Below the pieces are notes generated by a model. It was not told the DNA's origin and made no database searches. It was given only the letters and a program-made list of their open reading frames with translations. A program made the position numbers and the translations under genes. Positions 16,573 through 27,076 of a DNA stretch of 33,946 nucleotides are shown here, piece after piece. Every line of letters starts with the position of its first letter. Position 1 is the stretch's first letter. Source of the DNA: Gammaproteobacteria bacterium. Lineage in GTDB: Bacteria; Pseudomonadota; Gammaproteobacteria; Chromatiales; Chromatiaceae. Where the stretch lies: contig JAJRZI010000101.1 in NCBI GenBank assembly GCA_024275295.1, positions 1 to 33,946 of the forward strand, read 5' to 3'.

Positions 16573-19101
16573 CGCTTCTGCCTCATCTTGAGGCAGTGGT
16601 TTGCTGAAGAGGTAGCCTTGCCCCCTTGCGCATTGATGGCTTTTAAGGAAGCCCAGCTGCTCTGTGGTCTCTATCCCTTCTGCGATCACATTTAGCCGCA
16701 GTTTTTTGGCCAGATCAATGATGCTTGCCGCAATCTCGGCAGAATCCGGGTCGTGCATGACATCCCGCATGAAGATGTGATCCAGTTTCAGAATATCAAT
16801 GGGCAGCTGCTTTAGATAGGTAAAGGATGAGTAGCCTGTGCCAAAGTCATCCATTGCAATCTGAATCCCCATGGCTCGCAGTTGCTTTAAGGTCTGAATG
16901 GTGTAGCCCAGGTTATCCATCATTGCGGTTTCTGTGATCTCAAAGATGAGTTGCTCCGGTGCGAATGTGCTCTTGTTCAATATGTCGTTGATGGTGTGAA
17001 TGAACTCTTTTTTGGTAAATTGATGGGCTGATATATTGATGGACATGTAGAGTGGCTTGTCGGTTTGTCTGCTCCACTGATCCAGTTGCTGGCAGGCCCT
17101 TCTGAGTACCCACTCTCCGATAGGGATGATGAGTCCCCGCTCTTCCGCTATGGGGATGAATTTCGTTGGTGACATGAAGCCGGAGTCTGGGTGCTGCCAT
17201 CTGATCAAGGCCTCGAAACCCATGATGGTTTCTGTTTTAAGGCTGTAGATAGGCTGGTAGTAGAGTTTGAATTCGTCCCGCTCCAACCCTTTTCTCAGGT
17301 CTGCTTCCAGAATGACGCGCTCCCTGACGCGGCGCTCCATCTCTGTGGTAAAGAATTGATAGTTGTTTCTTCCCTGTTCTTTAGCGTGATACATGGCGGT
17401 ATCGGCATTTCTGATCAATGTGTCGGGGTTATCGCCATCATTGGGGTAGAGTGCAATGCCGATACTGGCGCCCAGGTGGATGTTGTGGCCGCCCAGATTA
17501 AATGGGGTTTTAAACAGCATCAGTATCTTGCTGGCAATGGAGGCGGCATCGGCCTCACTGGATATTTGCGTTAACAGGATGGTGAATTCATCGCCACCCA
17601 TGCGGGATACGGTATCTTCTATGCGAATAATCTCGGTGAGTTGAGTGGCGAGTTGATGTAGAAAGATGTCCCCCGTATGGTGCCCAAGGCTATCGTTGAG
17701 GTTTTTAAAGTGATCAACATCCATGAACATGATGGCCAGTTGATCGCTGCTTCTTTTGGCGTGGGCAATGGCTTGCAGGAGGCGATCCTGGAATAGCAGT
17801 CGGTTGGGCAGCTCAGTCAGTGGATCATGAAAGGCACGATGCCTGATTTTATCTTCGCTCTCTTTGATGTAAGTAATATCATAGAAAATAGCGGTATAGC
17901 GGATGGCTTTGCCATCCGAGTCTTTAATGGTTGAGATGGTCAGGCGCTCTGGGTAGATCTCTCAGCTTTTGCGCCGGTTCCATATCTCCCCTTTCCACGA
18001 TCCTTGAGTGATGATGGATTTCCACATCTGCTTATAGAATGACCGGCCATGTTTGTTGGATTTTAACAGTCGGGGGGTGTTGCCTATTGCCTCTTGTGCG
18101 CTATAGCCTGTGATAGCGGTAAAAGCAGGATTTACAGAGAGGATGTGTCCTTTTACATCGGTCACCATAATGCCTTCGATGGTGTGCTCATACACATGAG
18201 AGGCGAGCATCAGCTTCTCTTCAGACAGCTTCCGTTCCAGTTCGGCACCTGCTCTTGCGGCGATGATATTCAAGACCTCCTTTGCATTTCTGGGCAGGGT
18301 AAGCGCTTTTCGTGAGATGCCGCAGATAATGCCAATGGTGTGATTGTCTCTGTTCTTCAGTGGGATGCCTACATAGCCTTCGGCCTGAAGCTCGGCAAGC
18401 ATTTTGTTTTTTGGGAACAGTTGTGTAAGGTTTTCAGGATAAAAGCAAAAACCGCTGCATATCGCTTTGTCGCAAGGGGTGTCTTTTAGATTATAGTGGG
18501 TATTAGCTGCTGATTTGCCATCTATTTGCATGGCGATGGTTGTGACGCGATCTGGTTTTTCGAGCAAACCAACCAGTGCGAAATCCAGATCGAGCCAAAC
18601 AGACAAACGGTGCACAATTGTTTCAAAAAACTTGTCACCGATGGCGCCGGCGGTTGTCTCCATCAGGGTATGGATGGCTTGCTCGACTTGCCGCTGTTCT
18701 GTGACATCACGGGATATAAAGGTATAGCCTATGGCGTTTTTCTCTCTATCCAGGATTTCTGCAATCCTTGCCTCGAGCAGCTTTTCTCCTTCGTTCGATA
18801 AAGCGGTAAATGAAAAACAGTGTTCCCCCTCTTTAGCGACCTTCTCTATGGCATCTTCAAGGCGCTGCGGTTTTATGCCTCTATCTTCATGGATCTCCAT
18901 CACCGTGCGGCCAATGACATCCTCAGCTTTGCACCTAAACAGCTTTTCAGCTTTGGGGTTAAAGTAGGTGATGCGGAAGTGAATGTCTGTTGCAACAATG
19001 GCGATATTAATTGAAGAGCTAAGGATGCTATCCAAATAGAGACTCTTTTTCTGCTCAATAAGCCCTTTTATGATGCTGTCGGTTTGCGGGGTCATATCCA
19101 T
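16561..19101 (-). pseudogene. PAS-GAF-PAS-GGDEF-EAL cyclic-di-GMP protein interrupted by an in-frame TGA
   Basis: One frame of 847 codons. The order is an N-terminal PAS (about 15-140), a GAF-like domain (about 140-285), a second PAS (about 290-420), GGDEF and EAL. GGDEF is intact at residues 502-506, with an I-site RxxD five residues upstream. EAL begins at residue 630 (GFEALIRWQHPDS), and DDFGTGYSS is present. Both catalytic signatures therefore look functional: synthesis and breakdown of cyclic-di-GMP. TGA at 17962-17964 (codon 380) cuts the second PAS at RRKS*EIYPE, where the family nearly always has Gly. No other damage is seen, so the mutation is recent or an error. The downstream part could be translated from an internal start such as 17730 (GGDEF-EAL only, N-terminally trimmed). 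It sits between fxsA and groES. Confidence 0.85.
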
Positions 19102-19217
19102 TGTATTTATATTGTTTTGTCCCTTTGGATTATAGCTGGCCTATCCATGCTGTGCGACAGCACTGGAAACGGGTGAGGATTTACTCTGTGCAATAATTAT
19201 TTTTTTGTGCTTGACCC

Positions 19218-19245
19218 TTGACTCTGCACTTTTCGTCCCTATTAT
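19218..19245 (+). promoter_or_regulatory. groESL promoter (sigma-70-like, with heat-shock-like features)
   Basis: TTGACT (19218-19223), a 16-base spacer and TATTAT (19240-19245) form a good sigma-70 promoter just upstream of groES. CTTGACT together with CCCTATTA could also be read as a degenerate sigma-32 promoter. The -10 element touches the left arm of the CIRCE operator, so HrcA binding would block RNA polymerase. Confidence 0.55.
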
Positions 19246-19271
19246 TAGCACTCACATGTGGTGAGTGCTAA
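19245..19271 (+). promoter_or_regulatory. CIRCE operator (HrcA binding site)
   Basis: TTAGCACTC (19245-19253), a 9-base spacer and GAGTGCTAA (19263-19271) match the CIRCE consensus at every arm position. CIRCE is the binding site of the HrcA repressor, which is released on heat shock when GroEL is titrated. It is 63 bases upstream of the groES ATG. hrcA itself is not in the window. Confidence 0.97.
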
Positions 19272-19334
19272 TGCTCGCCGCTTTAAAATGTGTAGAAATA
19301 ATTTATCTAGCTACTACTACGGAGATAGCAATCA

Positions 19335-19625
19335 ATGAATATTCGTCCGCTGCACGATCGTGTGATCGTTCGTCGTAAGGAAGAAGAGCGCACCACCGCA
19401 GGTGGCATCATCCTTCCAGATGCTGCTACAGAGAAGCCTGTTCTGGGTGAGATTATGGCTGCTGGCAAAGGCAAGATCCTGGAAAGTGGCGATGTGCATC
19501 CTCTGGATGTACAGGTTGGCGACACCGTGCTGTTTGGCAAGTACTCCGGTACCGAGGTGAAGGTTGATGGTGAAGATCTTCTCGTCATGCGCGAAGAAGA
19601 CATCATGGGTGTGGTGGAGTCTTAA
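19335..19625 (+). CDS. groES: Co-chaperonin GroES
   Basis: 96 residues starting [18 protein letters not shown], with the mobile loop [15 protein letters not shown] that contacts GroEL and the C-terminal [19 protein letters not shown]. It caps the GroEL ring. The TACGGAGATAG ribosome site precedes the ATG. Transcribed with groEL, 92 bases further on, under the CIRCE/HrcA operator. Confidence 0.98.
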   Translation: MNIRPLHDRVIVRRKEEERTTAGGIILPDAATEKPVLGEIMAAGKGKILESGDVHPLDVQVGDTVLFGKYSGTEVKVDGEDLLVMREEDIMGVVES

Positions 19626-19648
19626 TCCCGCCCTCAATCAACCGTTGA

Positions 19649-21361
<1,713 letters not shown>

Positions 21362-21383
21362 GCTGTCTGTAAATCTGTAGGTC

Positions 21384-21416
21384 AAAAAGCCCCGCTGAGT
21401 TTAGCGGGGCTTTTTT
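21384..21416 (+). terminator. Rho-independent terminator of groESL
   Basis: AGCCCCGCT (21388-21396) pairs with AGCGGGGCT (21403-21411) around a 6-base loop, preceded by an A-tract and followed by TTTTTT. It sits 26 bases after the groEL stop and separates groESL from ilvB. Confidence 0.95.
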
Positions 21417-21487
21417 ATTGAGTGGGTAGATAATCTCTCTTCTCTGGTGGTATTGTTGAGTAAATTGGTTGTATTGGGAGTGATAGC

Positions 21488-23215
21488 GTGGAATTAAATG
21501 GTGCTGAAATTCTGGTTCAGAGCCTGAAACAAGAGGGTGTTGAGTATCTGTTTGGCTACCCGGGTGGGGCGGTGTTGCATATCTATGATGCGATTTTCCA
21601 GCAGCAGGATGTTCGGCATATTCTGGTCCGGCACGAGCAGGCAGCTATTCATGCGGCTGATGGCTATGCACGTGCTACAGGTAAGCCAGGCATTGCGTTG
21701 GTGACCTCTGGCCCCGGTGCAACCAATGCGTTGACCGGCATTGCTACAGCCTTTATGGATTCTATCCCGATGGTGGTCTTTACCGGTAAGGTGCCAACCC
21801 CCTTTATTGGCAGTGATGCCTTTCAAGAGGTGGATGCCATCGGCATTACACGCCCCTGCGTAAAACACAATTTTCTGGTCAGGGATGTGCGTGATCTAGC
21901 GGAGACCATCAAGAAGGCATTCTATATCGCAACCTCAGGGCGGCCTGGCCCCGTTGTTATTGATGTGCCAAAAGATGTGACCGACCCGTCGATCAAAATC
22001 CCCTACAGCTATCCTAAAAAGGTCAGCCTCCGCTCCTATAACCCGGTAAAGAGGGGCCATAAGGGGCAGATCAAAAGAGCGGTGGATCTGATGTTTTCGG
22101 CCAAACAGCAGGTGATCTACAGCGGTGGTGGCGTGGTGATTGGCGATGGCGTCAAAGAGTTGCGCGAGTTGGTGAAAACATTGGGCTTTCCTATTACCAG
22201 TACCCTGATGGGGCTGGGTGCTTATCCTGCCAGTGATAAGCAGTTCCTTGGTATGTTGGGGATGCATGGCACATACGAAGCCAATATGGCCATGCATGAG
22301 TGTGATGTGTTGATCGCCATTGGCGCCCGTTTTGATGATCGTGTTACAGGCAAGATCAAAGAGTTTTGTCCGGATGCCAAGATTATTCATGTTGATATTG
22401 ACCCGGCCTCCATCTCCAAGAATGTGCGTGTGCATATCCCCATCGTCGGGCTGGTACAAGAGGTGCTGGCCGAGATGGTCAAGATGGTTAAAGGGCATAA
22501 GCGTCAGCCGGATGCTGGAGCTCTTGAGCCGTGGTGGTCGCAGATCAACCAATGGCGGGCGAAAGACTGTCTGCAATATGACCGTGAGAGTGAGTTAATA
22601 AAACCGCAGCTGGCTCTCGAAACCCTGCAAAAAATTGCGGGTGATGATATTTACATGGCCTCAGATGTGGGCCAGCATCAGATGTGGGCGGCGCAGTATT
22701 TTAAGTTTGATCAGCCTGGGCGTTGGTTAAATTCCGGTGGTTTTGGCACCATGGGCTTTGGCTTGCCTGCGGCCGTAGGTGCCAAATTGGCGCATCCAGA
22801 GTCAGAAGTGATCTGCATAACGGGTGATGGCAGCCTGCAGATGAATATTCAGGAGCTAGCAACCTGTAAACAATATAATCTGCCGCTGAAGATTATCCTG
22901 CTGAATAACAACCACTTGGGTATGGTGCGTCAACTGCAGGAGTTTTTTGTTGAGGGGCGCTACTCGGCGGTGGCGCTGGATGGCTCGCCGGATTTTGTCA
23001 AAGTGGCTGAGGCCTATGGCCATCTGGGCATGCGGGTAGAGAAGCCGGATGAGCTGGAAGCCGTGCTGCGTGAGGCGTTCGCCATAAAGGATCAGCTGGT
23101 GCTGGTTGAGGTGATGATAGATCCGGAAGAGAATGTCTACCCCATGATTGAGGCGGGCCAGGGCCAGCACAAGATGCACCTTGCGCCCCGTTGCAGCTGC
23201 TGCCCGGAAGATTAG
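21488..23215 (+). CDS. ilvB: Acetolactate synthase large (catalytic) subunit
   Basis: A 575-residue thiamine-diphosphate enzyme that condenses two pyruvates to acetolactate (or pyruvate with 2-oxobutyrate) for branched-chain amino acids. Conserved blocks: EYLFGYPGGAVLHIYDAIF, VRHEQAAIHAADGYARATGK (catalytic Glu), GPGATNALTGIATAFMDSIP and GDGSLQMNIQELATCKQYNL ... NNNHLGMVRQ (GDG...N TPP motif). GTG start at 21488 with GGAG 6 bases upstream. No ilvN regulatory subunit or ilvC follows, unlike the usual ilvBN-C order. The extreme C-terminus, RCSCCPED, is Cys-rich, which is unusual. Confidence 0.95.
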   Translation: MELNGAEILVQSLKQEGVEYLFGYPGGAVLHIYDAIFQQQDVRHILVRHEQAAIHAADGYARATGKPGIALVTSGPGATNALTGIATAFMDSIPMVVFTGKVPTPFIGSDAFQEVDAIGITRPCVKHNFLVRDVRDLAETIKKAFYIATSGRPGPVVIDVPKDVTDPSIKIPYSYPKKVSLRSYNPVKRGHKGQIKRAVDLMFSAKQQVIYSGGGVVIGDGVKELRELVKTLGFPITSTLMGLGAYPASDKQFLGMLGMHGTYEANMAMHECDVLIAIGARFDDRVTGKIKEFCPDAKIIHVDIDPASISKNVRVHIPIVGLVQEVLAEMVKMVKGHKRQPDAGALEPWWSQINQWRAKDCLQYDRESELIKPQLALETLQKIAGDDIYMASDVGQHQMWAAQYFKFDQPGRWLNSGGFGTMGFGLPAAVGAKLAHPESEVICITGDGSLQMNIQELATCKQYNLPLKIILLNNNHLGMVRQLQEFFVEGRYSAVALDGSPDFVKVAEAYGHLGMRVEKPDELEAVLREAFAIKDQLVLVEVMIDPEENVYPMIEAGQGQHKMHLAPRCSCCPED

Positions 23216-23224
23216 TCTTTACCT

Positions 23225-23248
23225 CAGCCGGGTTACCTTGCCCGGCTG
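23225..23248. repeat. Perfect GC-rich hairpin after ilvB
   Basis: CAGCCGGG (23225-23232) and CCCGGCTG (23241-23248) form a perfect 8-bp stem ten bases after the ilvB stop. There is no T-tract, so it may act as a 3' end stabiliser or a weak terminator together with the hairpin at 23362. Confidence 0.5.
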
Positions 23249-23361
23249 GTGCTCTATTGTCGGGTATCCTTTTTGTCTGTTTTCTTATTCCAATAAGTAC
23301 TAGCAATAGAGCGAATAACCCATTCTGGTGATAAGCGGCATCATGTAAAATGAACCACTAT

Positions 23362-23390
23362 GCCCGGTTTTGCCGGGCTTTATATTTTAG
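23362..23390 (+). terminator. Terminator-like hairpin just upstream of the nitrite/sulfite reductase gene
   Basis: GCCCGG (23362-23367) and CCGGGC (23373-23378) enclose TTTTG and are followed by the T-rich TTTATATTTTAG. It lies 30 bases before the next start codon, so it could end ilvB transcripts or act as a 5' attenuator of the reductase gene. Confidence 0.55.
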
Positions 23391-23408
23391 TTTTATGAGG
23401 AATCTAAT

Positions 23409-25448
23409 GTGATTGAAGCGGAAAAATATATCAGGCAGGAAGATTTTGATCAGCTGGAAGTGGCCCTGCAGGATTATTTGGACGAGAAGATTGATCACAA
23501 CCAGCTGGTTGGTGAACGCCTGATGCTTGGGGTTTATGGTCAGTGGCAGGAAAATCTCTGCATGGTGCGCTCCAAACTGCCGGGTGGTGATCTGCCGCTC
23601 TCCTATCTGCTGGGCTATGCAGAGGGGCTGGATGAAATCGACTGCATGTAGACGGTGCATATTACGACCCGCCAGGATATCCAGTACAACGATGTGCCGC
23701 TGGATCAGACGCCAAAGTTGCTGCGACTGCTGGCAACGCATGACATTACCACGCGCGAAGCCTGCGGCAATACCGTCCGCAACGTCTCCGGCTGTCCCAT
23801 GGCAGGCGCCTGTCAGCGTGAGCATGTGGACATTATGCCCTATGTTGAGTCGACGGCAGCCTATCTGGTGCGTAACCCGCTGACGCAATCGCTGCCGCGA
23901 AAATTTAAGATCACCTACTCTGGTTGCGAGGCCGATTGTGCCCAAGGAGCTATTCAGGATCTTGGCTTTGTGGCAACGCGCAACAAAGAGGGCCAACCCG
24001 GTTTTAAGGTGCTTGCGGGTGGTGGCTTGGGGCCTCAATCGCGTCAGGCCATCGTTATCGAAGAGTTTCTGCCTGAAGAGATGCTGCTGCCTGCATCACA
24101 GGCTGTGCTGGCGATGCATGATAAATACTCGGATCGTAAACGCAAGTCGCGTTCTCGTATCAAATTTTTGGTTGAGCGCTTTGGTGCTGAAGGTTTCATT
24201 GAAAAGTACCGCGAAGAGCTGGAGCGCACAGTTGCCGCCTTTGATGCTGATTTGGCCCCCGAAGGCCAATGGCGTCAGGCGCAGGAAGATGCGGCCGTCT
24301 GCGGCCATGGCGCACCGCGTCAGATAACGCCTCAGCACCAATCCGGCCTGTTTGCCGTGCCGGTGCATGTGCCGGGTGGTGATCTGAATGCAGCCCAGCT
24401 TCGCGGGCTGCACGATCTGCTAACGAAGCAGGGCTACTCTCACCTGCGTGCAACCCAGGATCAGGAACTTATTGTCTTCAATGTTGCTTAACAGGGTATC
24501 CCCGCTCTGGCTGAGGGTTTGAAGGCGTTGGATCTCGGTCTGGTTGAACCCGGCTCCAATGTTGTGGCCTGCCCAGGCACAACGACCTGCCAGCTGGGCA
24601 TCACCTCATCCCGCGTGGTGGCCCGCTTGCTGAATGGTGGTTCGAATGATCTGACTGTCCGTGTGAACGGTTGCCAGAACAACTGCGCTCACTCGGATAT
24701 TGCCGATATTGGCTTTTATGGCAAGGGCCGCCGCCATTTTGGTCAGTTAATACCCACTTACGCGCTGCGCCTTGGTGGATCCGGGATGGCAGGTGGCGAT
24801 CTTGCCTTTGGTGGGCCAGAGGTTCCCGCTGTGCGCGTCCCGGCGGCCACAAAACGGATTACTGACACCTTTGAAGAGCAGCGCGAAGAGGGTGAGAAGT
24901 TCTCTACCTGGAGTCGCCGGGTAGGGCCAGACTTTTTTGACAAACTGCTGGAAGATCTGGTTCAGGTGCGTGAGTTTGAGCTGCCGATGCTGCAGCGGGA
25001 TCATGGCAACAGTGCGGTCTTCAAGGTGCAATCAACCGGTGTTGGCGAATGTGCCGGTGCATCGATTGATCCGGTCGACAAGCTGCTGCTGGATATTGCC
25101 TATGAGCGCAACCTGCGGGATGCCTTTGCTGCTAAGCGCAAATTCAAAGAGGCAGCTGAGAGCATGGACAATGTATTCTCACTGGTTGGGCGTGCGCTGC
25201 TGATCGCCTCAGGTGCAGCAGAGACTACTCCGGCAGAAGATCAGATGGTAGCAGCGGTTACTGCTGCGCTGCCGGATGATCAGGCTACAGCAGAGGCCTA
25301 TGCTGAGCGTTATACGGCGTTTGTAGAATGGGCAGCTGACCTGGATGAACTGGTCTACCCCAAACTGACGGAAGAGACCGATGCCTGGCTTAAGCGTGCG
25401 CGGATGTCTTGTCGCACCATGCAGGCCAGTCGGAATAAAAAGAAGTAG
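23409..25448 (+). pseudogene. Siroheme nitrite/sulfite reductase interrupted by two in-frame stops (TAG, TAA)
   Basis: One reading frame of 680 codons in three open pieces: 23409-23651, 23652-24491 and 24492-25448. GTG 23409 is preceded by GAGG. Family signatures run straight across the breaks: MVRSKLPGGDLP, VHITTRQDIQYNDVPL, TREACGNTVRNVSGCP and LPRKFKITYSGCEADC. The siroheme/4Fe-4S ligands are Cys388 and Cys394 (ACPGTTTCQLGIT) and Cys422 and Cys426 (VNGCQNNCAHSD). The stops are TAG at 23649 (codon 81) and TAA at 24489 (codon 361). There are no frameshifts. After about residue 560 a helical C-terminal extension (ESMDNVFSLVGRALLIASGA) is unlike plain NirA or CysI. Full length would reduce nitrite or sulfite to ammonia or sulfide; which substrate cannot be told. 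As written no piece holds all motifs, so activity is probably lost. Confidence 0.85.
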
Positions 25449-25781
25449 CTGCCCCCTTTAAGACCTGCCTATGGATGGGCGGGACTGTTGCGCCCGTATC
25501 TCTCTTGCTTAAGAGTGGCTGTAATCAACCGCAGACCTTGGGTTGTATTAGGGACAGAGAAATAATAGATTACCTCCCAGGTAACTTGATGCATGTAACC
25601 TTTGGTTATTATTCAATCGTATACCCTTGCTGTGCGCGTGGATAAAAGGCGCGAACAATCATAATAGCTAATATTGCTGAGCAAAATAGTGACCAACGTT
25701 ATTCCTGCAGAAGAGAAGCCAGGAACATGCTTGGAATAATTAAGGGTAATAAATCTTTTTAATTTGGAGTTGGTGTCTTAG
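25449..25781. other. Intergenic region upstream of the Crp/Fnr gene with two small dyads
   Basis: 333 bases without a gene. TTACCT-CCC-AGGTAA (25570-25584) and TAACC-TTT-GGTTA (25596-25608) are adjacent inverted repeats about 200 bases before the regulator start; they could be operators, possibly autoregulatory. No clear promoter was recognised. The regulator start has only a distant GGAG. Confidence 0.4.
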
Positions 25782-26474
25782 ATGAATGAGCTGGCAAGCA
25801 TTCAACAGGTTGATGAGCTGATTGCAGAGTGCTGTTCTTTACAATGGAGGACTCTTCTTGAAGAGAATAGAGAGATAATAGAATACGCTAAAGGTAGCTA
25901 TATTTTCAGGGAAGGCGAGGCCGCTAAACAGATTAAAATAATTATAAAGGGGAAGGCGAAGGTATTCCTCACCTATAAAACAGGAAGGGAGCAGATTGTT
26001 CGCCTTGCAACCAATGGGCAAATAGTCGGGCACCGGGGCTTTGGGGGTGATTATAAGTATTCAGTAAGTTGCAAAGCGCTGATGGATACAACGGTGGCGC
26101 ATATTCCACTGGAGATTTTTCAAGAAGCTTTAATGGCAAATAATCTGTTTTGTTATCGTTTTATGATGTTCTTTGCTGAAGAGTTGCGCGCCTCTGAGTC
26201 GCATCTAAAGAGTTTTGCGAATTTGGATGTGCGGCAGCGTATGGCGGAGGCGCTCATCTATAACCTAAAAACATTTGGATATAACAGGAAAAGAAAAAAA
26301 ATCCTAAGCTACACATTAAGCCGGAAGGATTTTTCCAGCATGATCGGGGCAACCTATGAATCTGTCGTGCGTGTTTTGGGCGACTTTGATAAAAGCGGTG
26401 TGATACAGATTATCAATAAAGATATAAAAATCCTTAAATCCAGAGAGCTGGATAGGATTAGAAAAGGGATTTAG
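25782..26474 (+). CDS. Crp/Fnr-family transcriptional regulator
   Basis: 230 residues: an N-terminal cyclic-nucleotide-binding-like beta barrel (GSYIFREGEAAKQIKIIIKG about 38-57), a dimerisation helix (about 115-145) and a C-terminal winged helix (YTLSRKDFSSMIGATYESVV). The recognition helix shows E193-S194-x-x-R197, resembling the E-T-x-x-R / E-x-x-S-R type of FNR/CRP proteins, so an FNR-like or CRP-like half-site is expected. The cysteines (17, 18, 97, 124) do not form the FNR N-terminal CX2CX5C cluster, so oxygen sensing by a classical 4Fe-4S cluster is unlikely; heme-based (Dnr-like) or other sensing is possible. Its position beside narK-narG suggests control of that locus (inference). 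Confidence 0.85.
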   Translation: MNELASIQQVDELIAECCSLQWRTLLEENREIIEYAKGSYIFREGEAAKQIKIIIKGKAKVFLTYKTGREQIVRLATNGQIVGHRGFGGDYKYSVSCKALMDTTVAHIPLEIFQEALMANNLFCYRFMMFFAEELRASESHLKSFANLDVRQRMAEALIYNLKTFGYNRKRKKILSYTLSRKDFSSMIGATYESVVRVLGDFDKSGVIQIINKDIKILKSRELDRIRKGI

Positions 26475-26513
26475 TTTTTACAGTATCTATAAGGTTCACA
26501 AAGGCAGAAGATA

Positions 26514-26752
26514 ATGATCGATGCAATAAAGGGCTATCTCAAAAAACCTTTCCCACCAATGTTGGAAAATCAGAGCGAATGATACGTATAGTGTGTGGGG
26601 TGGTGCTGATTGCGGCCTCTTTTATGGACTTTGTGACTCAGGATCAGGAGTTCTGGCTTGTTCTTATAGGCTGGCTTGGCCTGATGTCGGGTGCGGTGTC
26701 ACACTGCCCCATCTACGGGTTGTTTGGCATAAATACGGCAGAAAATGATTAG
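26514..26752 (+). pseudogene. DUF2892 (YgaP-like) small membrane protein, split by a -1 shift at an A6 tract
   Basis: ATG 26514 opens MIDAIKGYLKKP and soon ends at TGA 26580, overlapping ATG 26579 of a second frame (57 residues, MIRIVCGVVLIAASF ... SHCPIYGLFGIN, TAG 26750). The second frame, read upstream of its ATG, gives TNVGKSERMIRIV, the typical DUF2892 N-terminus (x-N-V-G-x-x-E-R-x-x-R). Joining the frames needs a -1 shift at AAAAAA (26541-26546): with one more A the protein reads MIDAIKGYLKKTFPTNVGKS and onward, a normal 79-residue DUF2892 protein. Either one A was lost (mutation or sequencing) or slippage on the tract makes the full protein. The second frame alone would still give a membrane protein lacking its N-terminus. 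Confidence 0.7.
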
Positions 26753-26806
26753 TTTATAAATTTCCCGGGCTAATTTGGTCAGTGTGAATCTGCGAGTACT
26801 GGAAAA

Positions 26807-26978
26807 ATATATAAGTAAAATCATCAAGTAAATTTCCCCCAAATTTTAAGCCAAAAATTGGCTATAAAAAGCAAAAAATACATAAGTAAAATGCTTGGTT
26901 TATTACATGACTAAAACACTCGGATATATATATAAGTACAGTAGTCAGGTAAATATATAAGTATAATAATCAAGTAAT
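26807..26978. repeat. Direct-repeat array ATAYATAAGTA-N6-TCARGTAA, NarL-heptamer-like
   Basis: ATATATAAGTA or ATACATAAGTA occurs at 26807, 26878, 26928 and 26953. Copies 1, 3 and 4 are followed after exactly 6 bases by TCAAGTAA, TCAGGTAA and TCAAGTAA. Copies 3 and 4 are tandem with a 25-base pitch, and copy 2 lies 50 bases before copy 3. The core ATAAGTA is the reverse complement of TACTTAT, a perfect match to the NarL/NarP heptamer TACYYMT. This may be a nitrate-responsive operator cluster for narK1, or an unrelated iteron-like array. Confidence 0.65.
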
Positions 26979-27036
26979 TACAAAATTAACCCAGTTAAAA
27001 AAATAGTGCAATATTTCACCTGTAAAACTGGGAAAA

Positions 27037-27076
27037 TTGACCTACATCATTTTTCATTTTCACTCCCCGATGATAC
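27037..27076 (+). promoter_or_regulatory. FNR-like box and -10 element of narK1
   Basis: TTGACCTACATCAT (27037-27050) matches TTGAT-N4-ATCAA in 8 of 10 positions. Placing its centre at -41.5 predicts a start near 27085, and TGATAC at 27071-27076 sits where the -10 should be: a class II FNR-type promoter. The bound protein could be FNR or the Crp/Fnr protein encoded at 25782. Confidence 0.6.

Noticed and set aside
26807-26978. CRISPR-like array
   Set aside because: Repeat units are short and imperfect, distances irregular (71, 50, 25 bases), and there are no cas genes; operator-like sites fit better.
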